From: an uncultured Collinsella sp.
Lineage (GTDB): Bacteria > Actinomycetota > Coriobacteriia > Coriobacteriales > Coriobacteriaceae
Direction: 5' to 3'
DNA: 14,680 bases
Assembly: GCA_958421035.1 (NCBI GenBank)
Contig: CATZKS010000048.1
Coordinates: 1 to 14,680 of the forward strand
This document shows, piece after piece, positions 5,635-13,070 of the stretch. Position 1 is the first letter of the stretch. The number at the start of each line of letters is the position of its first letter. The notes under the pieces are model-generated. The model had not been told where the DNA came from and did not search any database. It saw nothing but the letters and a program-made list of their open reading frames with translations. The position numbers and the translations under genes were made by a program.

Positions 5635-7218
5635 ATGTCTGATCGTTTGACGGTCCTGACGTCTAAGAGCGTCTTTACCGGTACGGGGGACCTGCCGTTT
5701 GAAGGTTTCGTAGCGGTCCGTGGCAATCGAATTGAGGCTGTTGGCACCAAGTGTGAGGTAGCTTCGTATTTGACCCAGGCGGACGAGGTAGTTGACCTGG
5801 GCGACCGCACTGTCATGCCCGGCCTGATCGATGTGCATACCTTCTATACAGGTTGGGCGCTGCGGACGTTGGGGACTGATCTGTCCGGCATCGATGATGC
5901 CAAAGAGGCCGTGTCGCTCTTGCGTGCATGGAAAGAAGATCATCCGGATTGCGCGGCGGCTTTTGGCCACAACCTACCCGAAACGTTGGCATCGGATGCC
6001 GAGAACGCAAATACGGCAGCTGTGTTTGACGATTGTTTTGGCGATATCCCTGTCGTCTGCTTTACACCGGGTGCGGAGACCTGCGTTCTCAATGCTGCCG
6101 CCAGTGCGCGATACGGCTTTACACCCCAGGCGTGCTATGCCGAGAAGATCTGGCGCATGATGAGCGATTTCCTCGCGCTGCCCGAGGTGCGTGCCGGGTA
6201 TTCGGACTACATGAGCATGCTTAACGAGCGCGGCGTTACCGCCATCAAGGAGATGGCGTTTGATGACTACTACGGCTTTGCCGACGAAATGGCTCGCCGT
6301 GAGGAATCTGGTGAGCTGACGGTTCGCGTCTCTATGATGTCGCAGCCGGTGGGTGCCGGTGCAAATCTGGCATATGCCCGCGAGGCGCGAGAACGCTTCC
6401 GGGGACCGTTCGTTCGTTTTTCTGGCTTCAACCGTATGACCGATCGCGGCGTATGGGCGGGGCTTGCCGAGATGATTGATCCCTATGAGGACACGGCCGA
6501 TGCGGGCGCTGCCGGCAAGACGGTCGTCGAGGAGCCAGAGTGGGATCTGATTGAGAACGAGCTGCGTGCAATTGATGCTGACGGCTTCCGATATTCCTTG
6601 CATTGCCAGGGCGATGGCGCCGTTCGTCGCACCGTGGCGCTCTATGCCTCGCTGCCTCGAGACGAGCATGGACGGATGCTTCGTCGCCATGCGATTACCG
6701 ATCTCGAGAACTCTGACCCGACCGATCTTGTCAAGTTTGGCAAGTTAGGTGGAATTTGCGAGGTCTATCCGCAGATTCTGACGCTGGACCGGCGCGAGGA
6801 TTGCCTGTCGATGATGCGTCGACAAATTGGCGAGACGCGACTTTTGCACAGCTGGAATCGCCGCGGCATGGAAGATTCCGGATGCACAGTGTGCTGTGGC
6901 ACGGATTTGCCGCTGTTGATTCCGAGCTTGGGCGAGTCAATCTACAGTGCGTGCGGCGGATACTTCGACGACGGACTGCCCGTGAATGAGGTCAACACGC
7001 TGACGCTTGTCGAGCTCTTGTGCGCTTGGACTGCCGGGGGCGCGTACGACCTGATGCGCGAAGACGAGCTGGGTACGCTCGAGGTTGGCAAGCTTGCCGA
7101 TATCTGCGTGCTCGATCGGGATGTGTTCGACCTCGATTATCGCGACGCACGCGATCTTGCGGTTGACATGACGATGTCGGACGGACAAATCGTGTTCGAT
7201 CGAAATAAGGAGGCATAA
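5635..7218 (+). CDS. YtcJ-like amidohydrolase (family 3) with altered metal motif
   Basis: A 527-residue protein of the amidohydrolase superfamily. The N-terminal beta-sandwich half (about 1-60) leads to MPGLIDVHTF, and the C-terminal end LEVGKLADICVLD is the usual closing strand motif. Candidate ligands are H68, H323 (LHCQGDG), H352 (RRHAI) and D424 (CGTDLP). The canonical His-x-His after strand 1 is missing its second His: F70 takes that place. The usual Lys of the central strand also seems to be Arg (VRFSG). The metal site may hold one metal or be reorganised. A role in freeing the amino acid or peptide part of a fructosamine is possible but unproven. ATG 5635 is preferred over GTG 5626 because TAGGTGG (5623-5629) then lies five bases upstream. 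It follows the permease with a 9-base gap. Confidence 0.78.
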   Translation: MSDRLTVLTSKSVFTGTGDLPFEGFVAVRGNRIEAVGTKCEVASYLTQADEVVDLGDRTVMPGLIDVHTFYTGWALRTLGTDLSGIDDAKEAVSLLRAWKEDHPDCAAAFGHNLPETLASDAENANTAAVFDDCFGDIPVVCFTPGAETCVLNAAASARYGFTPQACYAEKIWRMMSDFLALPEVRAGYSDYMSMLNERGVTAIKEMAFDDYYGFADEMARREESGELTVRVSMMSQPVGAGANLAYAREARERFRGPFVRFSGFNRMTDRGVWAGLAEMIDPYEDTADAGAAGKTVVEEPEWDLIENELRAIDADGFRYSLHCQGDGAVRRTVALYASLPRDEHGRMLRRHAITDLENSDPTDLVKFGKLGGICEVYPQILTLDRREDCLSMMRRQIGETRLLHSWNRRGMEDSGCTVCCGTDLPLLIPSLGESIYSACGGYFDDGLPVNEVNTLTLVELLCAWTAGGAYDLMREDELGTLEVGKLADICVLDRDVFDLDYRDARDLAVDMTMSDGQIVFDRNKEA

Positions 7219-7219
7219 G

Positions 7220-8071
7220 ATGTCTGAATCCAAACCGACGCTGCACCGCGAACAGATTGCGGGCATGAATATCCACTACATCATGTGGTCGCTCGATTAC
7301 TTCCTTGATGTGCAGCAGCGTTTGGGCTTTGAGTCCATTGAGCTGTGGTGTGCGGAGCCGCATGTGACGCTCGACCACACGGGCTACTTTGAAGCTGAGG
7401 TCCTGGCGAAAAAGGCTGCAGACCGTGGGCTTAGGTATCGTACTCTGTGTCCCGAGAATGTTGTCTATCCTTGGCAGTACTGCGCACGCAAACCGCTGCA
7501 TGAACAGCGCAGCTTGGCGTACTTTAAGCACGGCATTGAGCTTGCCGAGGTACTTGGGTGCGACCGCATGTCCATCAACTCGGGCTGGGGCGACTGGGAC
7601 GAGGACCGCGAGGAAGCCTGGAAGCGCAGCCGCGAGCACTTGTCCATTCTGGCGGAGTATGCCGGCGAGCACGGTCTGGTGCTTACGATGGAAAGCCTGC
7701 GTCCCGAGGAGAGCAACCTTGTGACGACGGTTTCCGATGCGAAGCGCATGATTGACGAGGTCGCGAGCCCGTACTTACAGCCCATGGTTGATACAACCGC
7801 GATGGGCGTTGCAGGCGAGACGCTCGAGGACTGGTTTGCCGCCTTTGGTGATGGGGCAATTCACGAGATGCACTTTATCGACGGTGACCCGTATGGCCAT
7901 CTGGTGTGGGGCGATGGCAAGCACGATATGGACGCCTTCGTCGCCACGCTCAACGCCCATGGTTTCGACGGCATGCTGGGCCAGGAAATCACGGACGGTC
8001 GTTACTACGATGATCCGGCGGCGGCAGATGCCAAGAACATGGCCGCATTCGAGAAATATCTGATTGACTAA
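7220..8071 (+). CDS. frlC: FrlC-like sugar epimerase/isomerase (TIM barrel)
   Basis: A 283-residue member of the xylose-isomerase-like TIM barrel family (AP endonuclease 2 fold). E. coli FrlC interconverts fructoselysine and its C3 epimer psicoselysine so that both can enter the kinase and deglycase steps. The FrlC-like pattern is visible: IELWCAEPH (40-48), MESLRPEESN with metal ligand E158, MVDTTAMG with D191, MHFIDGDP with H218, a following GHLVWGDGKHD, and GQEITDGRY with E256. These four residues form the expected divalent-metal site. The start lies one base after the previous stop, and its AAGGAGG (7207-7213) lies inside the upstream gene, which suggests translational coupling. Assignment to FrlC rather than another ketose 3-epimerase leans on the adjacent frlB and frlD. 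Confidence 0.78.
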   Translation: MSESKPTLHREQIAGMNIHYIMWSLDYFLDVQQRLGFESIELWCAEPHVTLDHTGYFEAEVLAKKAADRGLRYRTLCPENVVYPWQYCARKPLHEQRSLAYFKHGIELAEVLGCDRMSINSGWGDWDEDREEAWKRSREHLSILAEYAGEHGLVLTMESLRPEESNLVTTVSDAKRMIDEVASPYLQPMVDTTAMGVAGETLEDWFAAFGDGAIHEMHFIDGDPYGHLVWGDGKHDMDAFVATLNAHGFDGMLGQEITDGRYYDDPAAADAKNMAAFEKYLID

Positions 8072-8081
8072 AACAACCATC

Positions 8082-8113
8082 GGCCACGCAACCAACGTCA
8101 TTGATTGCGGGCC
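8082..8113 (+). promoter_or_regulatory. Intergenic RNA hairpin between frlC and frlB
   Basis: GGCC (8082-8085) pairs with GGCC (8110-8113), CGCAA (8087-8091) with TTGCG (8105-8109) and CAA (8093-8095) with TTG (8101-8103) over a 5-nt loop, with one bulged A and one mismatch. No T run follows, so it is not a typical terminator. It stands just before the frlB ribosome binding site, and may be an mRNA processing or stability element that separates expression of frlC and frlB. Confidence 0.45.
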
Positions 8114-8133
8114 AAATAAGAAAGGAACTGGAT

Positions 8134-9102
8134 ATGAACGCACACGATCTGATCAAAGAGGCAATTGCCGAGAAAGGCAAGTTCGACAGCGTCTACTGGA
8201 TTGCTTGCGGTGGCTCCATGATCGATTTGATCCCGGCCCATGAGCTTCTGCAGCGCGAGGCAACCACCTTCACTTCGTATATCTATACGGCTCGCGAGTT
8301 CGATATCATGCGTCCGCGTCGTCTGGGCGAGAAGTCCCTGGTCATCGCTTGTAGCCACAGTGGCAACACCCCCGAGGTCGTCGAGGGCTGCGAGATTGCC
8401 CTTGCTGCCGGCGCTACGGTGATCGCCCAGACCGACAACGCTGGATCCAAGATCGACTCCGGCAAGTGGACCACGTGGGTCTACCCGTGGGGCGAGGGCG
8501 TGCCGCAGGCCGAGGTCCCCGCTGGCATTTCGCTGTCGCTTGCGGCCGAGCTGCTCGATCAGCAGGAGGGCTACGCCGATCTTGCCGATATGTATGCCGG
8601 TATCGCCGAGATGGATAAGATTCTTCCCCCGGCACGCGAGAAGGTAAATGCCGAGCTGGGCGATCGCTTTGCCAAGCTTTGCCAGGAGCACGAGTTCTTC
8701 TACATTCTGGGCAGCGGTCCCAACTTTAGCCAGACCTACGGTTTCGCTATCTGCTCTCTTATGGAGATGCAGTGGCAGCACTGTAGCTACATCCACTCTG
8801 CCGAGTACTTCCACGGTCCCTTCGAGGCTACTCAGGATGGCGTTTTTTACTTCCTGCAGATGGGCTCCAGCGAGTGCCGTGCTATGGACGAGCGCGCCCT
8901 GGCGTTCCTTAAGACGCATACCGATACGCTGATGGTGCTCGATGCCAAGGAGTACGGTATGGAAGCCGTGCCGGCGAGCGTCCGTGCCTATCTGGACCCG
9001 GTGCTGTTCTACGCCATGAACTGCGAGCTGCGTGCTGCACGCGGCAAGGTGTTTGATCACGATCCCGATTTCCGTCGCTATATGGGTGTTGTCGAGTACT
9101 AG
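8134..9102 (+). CDS. frlB: FrlB-type fructosamine-6-phosphate deglycase (SIS domains)
   Basis: A 322-residue protein with two SIS sugar-isomerase domains. FrlB converts fructoselysine-6-phosphate to glucose-6-phosphate and lysine in the cytosol; FraB does the same for fructose-asparagine-6-phosphate. The phosphosugar-binding motif is CSHSGNTPE (73-81). E211 in SLMEMQW and H227 in EYFHGPFE are 16 residues apart, the same spacing as the catalytic Glu/His pair I recall for FraB (E214/H230) and the matching pair in FrlB. The C-terminus DFRRYMGVVEY closely matches the FrlB ending RRYYGGLVEY. ATG 8134 follows AAAGGA (8121-8126) by seven bases; a TTG at 8101 would fall in the intergenic hairpin. The amine partner (lysine, asparagine or other) cannot be told from sequence. 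Confidence 0.88.
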   Translation: MNAHDLIKEAIAEKGKFDSVYWIACGGSMIDLIPAHELLQREATTFTSYIYTAREFDIMRPRRLGEKSLVIACSHSGNTPEVVEGCEIALAAGATVIAQTDNAGSKIDSGKWTTWVYPWGEGVPQAEVPAGISLSLAAELLDQQEGYADLADMYAGIAEMDKILPPAREKVNAELGDRFAKLCQEHEFFYILGSGPNFSQTYGFAICSLMEMQWQHCSYIHSAEYFHGPFEATQDGVFYFLQMGSSECRAMDERALAFLKTHTDTLMVLDAKEYGMEAVPASVRAYLDPVLFYAMNCELRAARGKVFDHDPDFRRYMGVVEY

Positions 9103-9116
9103 AAGGGGCAAAGGCC

Positions 9117-9980
9117 ATGGCATTTAACGTTAACGCGCTCGGATTTGGCGACAACGTCGTCGATCGCTACGAGCATATCCACACCATGTATCCCGGCGGC
9201 AATGCGGTGAACTTCGCCGTTTATGCCAAGAAATGCGGTGCCGCACGCTCCGCATACATGGGCATTTTTGGCAATGACGCCGCTGCCGAGCATGTCATTG
9301 CAAGCCTCGAGGATGAAGGTATCGAGCTTGACAAGTGCGAGCAGATGATTGGCGAGAACGGAGCGGCTCGCGTGACCGTCGTTGACGGTGACCGTGTCTT
9401 CCTCGGCTCCAACGAGGGCGGTATCCGTGGCGATGCGCGCTATGTCCTCGATCGCTTTGACCTTTCGTACATGAAGCAGTTCGACGTGGTTCATTCGGGC
9501 AACTATTGCTTTACCGAGCGCGAGCTGCCCAAGCTGAAGACTGCGGGCGTCACGGTCTCTTTTGACTTTTCGGACGACTCCACCGACGAGTACTACGAGC
9601 AGATTGCGCCCTACGTCGATTTCGCTTTCTTTAGTGCGGCGGATGCCGCGAGTGAGGACGAGATTCGCGAGCGTCTGGCATGGGTGAAGGGCCTGGGTCC
9701 GCGTTTTGTGTCGGCTACGGCGGGCGCCGAGGGCTGCATTGCTTACGACGGCGAGCGTTATTACCGCCAGCTGGCTAAACCGGTAACGGACATGAAGGAC
9801 ACCATGGGGGCGGGCGACTCGTTCCTCACCTCGTTTTTGATGTGCTATCTCGATTCCGCCAAGCGCGGTGAGGATGGCGCCGAGGCCATCGAGCGCGCGC
9901 TCGACTTTGCTGCCGGGTTTGCCTCGACCGTGTGCGGCATGGAAGGTTCTTGGGGCCACGGAGCACCAATCGTCGAATAG
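9117..9980 (+). CDS. frlD: FrlD-type fructosamine 6-kinase (PfkB family)
   Basis: A 287-residue ribokinase-fold kinase that should phosphorylate the sugar C6 of the imported fructosamine with ATP, giving the substrate of the preceding deglycase. FrlD features are GFGDNVVDRY (9-18), MYPGGNAVNFAVY (24-36) for sugar binding, GDRVFLGSNEGG (91-102), FDFSD (149-153) and the nucleotide/catalytic motif DTMGAGDSF (228-236) with catalytic base D234. These closely follow E. coli FrlD (GDNCVD, SGGNAVNVAVY, DTMGAGDSF). A tail of about 20 residues beyond the E. coli end is present (SWGHGAPIVE). ATG follows the frlB stop by 14 bases. A terminator-like hairpin lies at 10051-10084, so this gene may close the first, more strongly expressed part of the operon. 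Confidence 0.87.
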   Translation: MAFNVNALGFGDNVVDRYEHIHTMYPGGNAVNFAVYAKKCGAARSAYMGIFGNDAAAEHVIASLEDEGIELDKCEQMIGENGAARVTVVDGDRVFLGSNEGGIRGDARYVLDRFDLSYMKQFDVVHSGNYCFTERELPKLKTAGVTVSFDFSDDSTDEYYEQIAPYVDFAFFSAADAASEDEIRERLAWVKGLGPRFVSATAGAEGCIAYDGERYYRQLAKPVTDMKDTMGAGDSFLTSFLMCYLDSAKRGEDGAEAIERALDFAAGFASTVCGMEGSWGHGAPIVE

Positions 9981-10050
9981 CTTAAGAAAGCGTACGGCGG
10001 TCTGGCTATGAGGCCTTGGACAGCCGATGCAAAACAATAAGCGAAACGCG

Positions 10051-10084
10051 AAAAGGGGGCTCGCCATGTGGCGGGTCCCCTTTT
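10051..10084 (+). terminator. Intra-operon terminator-like hairpin
   Basis: AAAAGGGGGCTCGCCA (10051-10066) pairs along its full length with TGGCGGGTCCCCTTTT (10069-10084), with 14 Watson-Crick and two G-U pairs and a tiny nominal loop (in practice the top pairs open). The T4 run at 10081-10084 gives an intrinsic terminator shape. It lies within the 121-nt gap between the two PfkB kinases, the widest gap in the operon. No promoter is evident between it and the next ribosome binding site, so partial readthrough is the likely outcome. Confidence 0.65.
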
Positions 10085-10101
10085 GAACATTGGAGAAGAC
10101 C

Positions 10102-10902
10102 ATGGGTATTAAAGCGTGTGCGGCTGGTTTTTGCTGCGCGGACGTCTATCAAAACATCGGCGTGTTCTATCCGACTGGTAATGGCATTGACTGGGGTATC
10201 CATCTTGCACGAATGGGCGTTTCGGTATCCGCCGTGTCGGTTGTCGGCAAGGACGAGTACGGAGACAAGATGAGAGAGGCGCTGGCCGCTGAGGGGTTCG
10301 ATATCTCACATCTGCGGGTGGAAGATGGCGACACCTCGGTGATGCTCATGGCATTGAAAGACGGCGTCGATCGCGTGCATCTCGAGGCAATCGATGGCGT
10401 AATGGAGACATATCGACCGAATGAAGACGACCGGGCGTTTATCCTAGAGCATGACATCATTCATACCGACCTGTTTGGCAATTGTTTGGACCTCCTGCCC
10501 GAATGGCATGATGCGGGCAAGACGGTGGTTATGGACTTCTCGGTGTTCAGCCAGGATCCCGAATATGCATGCGAGGCTCATTTTCCTTACGTAGACTATG
10601 CGTTCATGTCGTTCGAAGAGGACACTCCGGAGCTGCGGGACTGGGTACGCCACGTGCAGGAATTGGGACCGCGCGTTGCGGTTGCCACGCTTGGCGAGAA
10701 GGGGAGCATTGCCTATGACGGTGAGCGCTTCTATGAGTGCGGGATCGTACCGGCGGAGAAGGTCGTTAATACCGTGGGTGCCGGCGACTCGTATATTGCC
10801 GGGTTTACCAAGGGCGTGATCGATGGCCTTGATATTCCGGCGTGTATGAAGGCGGGCGCTGAGCTGTCGTCCCGAGTGATTGGTTCGTTTGAGCCGTACT
10901 AG
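10102..10902 (+). CDS. Second PfkB-family sugar kinase, divergent FrlD paralogue
   Basis: A 266-residue ribokinase-fold kinase, close to the length of E. coli FrlD. The catalytic motif NTVGAGDSY (223-231) with D229 is intact, as are VVGKDEYGDKM (47-57) and ATLGEKGSIAYDGERF (195-210). The sugar-binding end differs from the neighbouring FrlD: CCADVYQN replaces GDNVVDRY and YPTGNGIDWGIHL replaces YPGGNAVNFAVY, so the second Gly and the Asn contact of the PGGNAVN loop are changed. This suggests a related but different ketose or fructosamine substrate. ATG 10102 follows GGAG (10092-10095) by six bases; a TTG at 10090 is less likely. It starts the second half of the operon, after the hairpin at 10051-10084. 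It could be a fructosamine kinase for another isomer, but the substrate is unknown. Confidence 0.82.
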   Translation: MGIKACAAGFCCADVYQNIGVFYPTGNGIDWGIHLARMGVSVSAVSVVGKDEYGDKMREALAAEGFDISHLRVEDGDTSVMLMALKDGVDRVHLEAIDGVMETYRPNEDDRAFILEHDIIHTDLFGNCLDLLPEWHDAGKTVVMDFSVFSQDPEYACEAHFPYVDYAFMSFEEDTPELRDWVRHVQELGPRVAVATLGEKGSIAYDGERFYECGIVPAEKVVNTVGAGDSYIAGFTKGVIDGLDIPACMKAGAELSSRVIGSFEPY

Positions 10903-10929
10903 GGTCAAATGCCTGGAAAGGAGTACGAA

Positions 10930-11790
10930 ATGGTTATCGACATGTTGGTTCAGCCCATGCTCTACGGCGAGATCTGTACGCCGGGTGATGAGCCTGATGG
11001 ATTCGGTTTTTGGTCACGAGAATTTGGTATGGGGCATATGGGTCCCATGGATTGGGACGAGCTTCAAGTTGAGATGGACGTCTGCGATGTGCAGAAGAGC
11101 TTGCTCATGCCGCTCGATGTAACCACGGCATGCGGAGGGCATTTTGGCACCAATGACCAGATTGCCATGCTGGTTGCCGCGCATCCCGATCGTCTGTGGG
11201 GATTTGCGAGCGTAGATCCGCGGGTGAGCAGTGCCGCAGGCGAATTGGAGCGCGCCTTTACCGAGCTGGGGGCAAAGGGGCTTTGTCTGCATCCGGCAAA
11301 GCAGGGTTTTGACCCCGATGATGCTGTGGCTGAGCCGCTTTACGAGCTGTGCGAGCGCTATAACAAGCCGGTGGTTTTCCATGCCGGTATGTCTTGGGAG
11401 CCGGGCGCAGAGCTCTCGCGCAGTAACCCGCTTGCATTTGAGCACACAATCGCAACGCATCCAAATGTGCGTTTTAGTTTGACCCACTTTGGCTGGCCCT
11501 GGGTGCGCGAGACCGTGGCGATGCTGCTCAAGTATCCCAACTGCTACACGGACACCTCTATCACTTACATCGATTCGCCCGAGGAGATGATGCAGCGTCT
11601 TTTCACGGTCGATATGGGGCCGCTGTGGTATGAGCGCGCGTTATCGCATCAAGTGATGTTCGCCAGCAATACGCCGCGCTTCCGTGCGTTCAAACTCAAG
11701 CGGGCGCTCGATACCGTGTCCATGCGCGATGATGCGCGAGAAAGGCTCTACTGGGGTAATGCCCTGCGTTTTCTTGAAGGGGATGAGTAA
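10930..11790 (+). CDS. Amidohydrolase-2 family protein with degenerate metal site
   Basis: A 286-residue TIM-barrel protein of the amidohydrolase-2 (ACMSD-like) family. The fold is supported by WGFASVDPR (90-98), KGLCLHPAKQGFDPDD (116-131), PVVFHAG with H151, SLTHFGWPW with H186, NCYTDTS (204-210) and the YWGNALRFL ending. The usual N-terminal IDxHxH is IDMLVQP here, so both His are replaced (L6, Q8), and the late Asp of the GSDFP-type motif is N247 in ASNTP. Three of the five standard metal ligands are therefore missing. It may be a metal-free lyase or isomerase, or a non-catalytic protein; there is no sign of frameshift or decay. ATG 10930 is chosen over ATG 10909 because AAAGGAG (10917-10923) lies six bases before it. 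Confidence 0.75.
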   Translation: MVIDMLVQPMLYGEICTPGDEPDGFGFWSREFGMGHMGPMDWDELQVEMDVCDVQKSLLMPLDVTTACGGHFGTNDQIAMLVAAHPDRLWGFASVDPRVSSAAGELERAFTELGAKGLCLHPAKQGFDPDDAVAEPLYELCERYNKPVVFHAGMSWEPGAELSRSNPLAFEHTIATHPNVRFSLTHFGWPWVRETVAMLLKYPNCYTDTSITYIDSPEEMMQRLFTVDMGPLWYERALSHQVMFASNTPRFRAFKLKRALDTVSMRDDARERLYWGNALRFLEGDE

Positions 11791-11792
11791 AC

Positions 11793-12221
11793 ATGGTGAC
11801 GCTCGAAACATTGAGCTATCTATCGACTGCTCCGGACCAGTTCATCGATATTACCGAAGACGTGCACGCTGCCATCGAACGCAGCTCGGTGACCAATGGC
11901 TTGGCAGCGATTATTTTGTCGCATACGACCTGTGGAATCGTGGTAAACGAGGGGCTGCCCTGCGTGGAGACGGATCTTATGGAAACGCTTGATCGCATCG
12001 CCCCACTCGATGCCCCCTATGCGCATGCACACTTCCTGCCGAGCTATGGAGCCACCGGCAACAACTCCTGTGGGCATATCAAGAGCATGATTTGTGGAAA
12101 CAGTTGCTTCTTTCCCGTCCAAGATGGCCACATCGTGTGCGGAAGTGCCCAGAACATCTATCTTGCGGAGTTTGACGGTCCGCAGAAGCGAAAAGTGTAC
12201 GTCGAGGTGCTGGGGGAGTAA
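11793..12221 (+). CDS. yjbQ: YjbQ/UPF0047 family protein
   Basis: A 142-residue single-domain protein of the UPF0047 (TIGR00149, PF01894) family. Family positions seen are ILSHTTCGIVVNE with H44 and E53, the acidic D61, NNSCGHIKSMICGNSCFFPV with H95, and DGHIVCGSAQNIYLAEFDGPQKRKVYVEVLG at the C-terminus, near the canonical GTWQ and EFDGPR pattern. The length is normal. These proteins form trimers with a metal-like His cluster; E. coli YjbQ has weak thiamine-phosphate synthase activity, but the true role is unsettled. Its place inside a sugar-amine operon, two bases after the amidohydrolase gene, suggests that it acts on an intermediate of this pathway. That is an inference. The ribosome binding site GAAGGGG (11776-11782) lies within the upstream gene. 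Confidence 0.82.
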   Translation: MVTLETLSYLSTAPDQFIDITEDVHAAIERSSVTNGLAAIILSHTTCGIVVNEGLPCVETDLMETLDRIAPLDAPYAHAHFLPSYGATGNNSCGHIKSMICGNSCFFPVQDGHIVCGSAQNIYLAEFDGPQKRKVYVEVLGE

Positions 12222-12254
12222 CGTCCCTGCAATAACTCTATGAAGGAGCACGTT

Positions 12255-13064
12255 ATGTCGTTTCTAACCTCGATGTTCAAGACCGAAAAGCCGGTTATCG
12301 GAATGCTGCACCTGCGTCCTCTGCCGGGCGATCCACTGTATTACCCGGGCGGAAGCGTGTCGCAGGTCGTGGAAGCTGCCAAGCGCGATCTCGAGGCGTT
12401 GCAGCAGGGCGGTGTCGATGGCATTTTGATTACCAATGAGCTCTCGATGCCCTATGAGCAGCACGTTTCTCCCTCAACCCTTGCATCGATGGGCTATGTA
12501 ATCGGGGCTCTATCCCATGATTTGTCGACCCCTTGGGGAGCTGAGGCTATTTACGACGGTGATGTCACAATCGAGCTGTGCGCTGCCGTCGACGCGCAGT
12601 TCACACGCTGCAATTTTTGCGGTGCCTGGGCCGGTGATCTTGGGCTGATTAACCGAGATTTCGCTCACACCATGCGTCGCAAGGCGGCGCTGCGCTTGGA
12701 CGACCTCAAGCTTTTTCACTTCATCACGAGCGAGGGGGAGGTTTATCTCAACGACCGCACGACTGCGGACATTGCCGATTCACTTCTCTTTAATTGCCTT
12801 CCGGATGCAATGGTCATCGGCGGTTCGGCTGCCGGTCGTGGCGCTTCGGGCGAGCTTGCCGATGAAGTCCGCGAGCGTGTTGGCGAAGTACCCGTGGTAT
12901 GTGGCACCGGTTGTCGCGAAAATACCGTGGCTGACGTATTTGCTCACTACGATGGCGCGTTTGTCGGCACCTGCTTAAAGCGCGACGGAAAGCTGGATGC
13001 CCCGGTTGATGTTGAGCGGGTAGCTCGTTTTATGGCTGCCGCTCGTACGGCGCGAGGGGAGTAG
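12255..13064 (+). CDS. BtpA/SgcQ family TIM-barrel protein
   Basis: A 269-residue protein of the BtpA family (PF03437), which includes E. coli SgcQ of the cryptic sgc sugar operon and cyanobacterial BtpA. The signature KPVIGMLHLRPLPGDP (12-27) opens the domain, followed by GGVDGILITNE (52-62), FTRCNFCGAW (116-125), DAMVIGGSAAGRG (184-196), VPVVCGTGCRENTV (212-225) and FVGTCLKRDGKLDAPVDVERV (236-256), with a phosphate-binding pattern typical of this barrel. The biochemical reaction of SgcQ-type proteins is not established; an aldolase or epimerase role on a phosphorylated sugar is plausible. ATG 12255 is preferred because AAGGAG (12243-12248) lies six bases before it and would be inside the coding region if the in-frame ATG at 12240 were used. 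Confidence 0.85.
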   Translation: MSFLTSMFKTEKPVIGMLHLRPLPGDPLYYPGGSVSQVVEAAKRDLEALQQGGVDGILITNELSMPYEQHVSPSTLASMGYVIGALSHDLSTPWGAEAIYDGDVTIELCAAVDAQFTRCNFCGAWAGDLGLINRDFAHTMRRKAALRLDDLKLFHFITSEGEVYLNDRTTADIADSLLFNCLPDAMVIGGSAAGRGASGELADEVRERVGEVPVVCGTGCRENTVADVFAHYDGAFVGTCLKRDGKLDAPVDVERVARFMAAARTARGE

Positions 13065-13070
13065 GCACCT

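Noticed and set aside
4480..5970. 496-residue open frame on the minus strand
   Set aside because: It runs antisense across the permease and amidohydrolase genes, is rich in His, Asp and Arg without recognisable motifs, and is a codon-bias shadow.
8098..9123. 341-residue minus-strand open frame
   Set aside because: Antisense shadow of the frlB gene, whose catalytic and C-terminal motifs are clear on the + strand.
12240..12254. Upstream ATG start for the BtpA family gene
   Set aside because: The ribosome binding site AAGGAG lies after this ATG, so ATG 12255 is the likely start.
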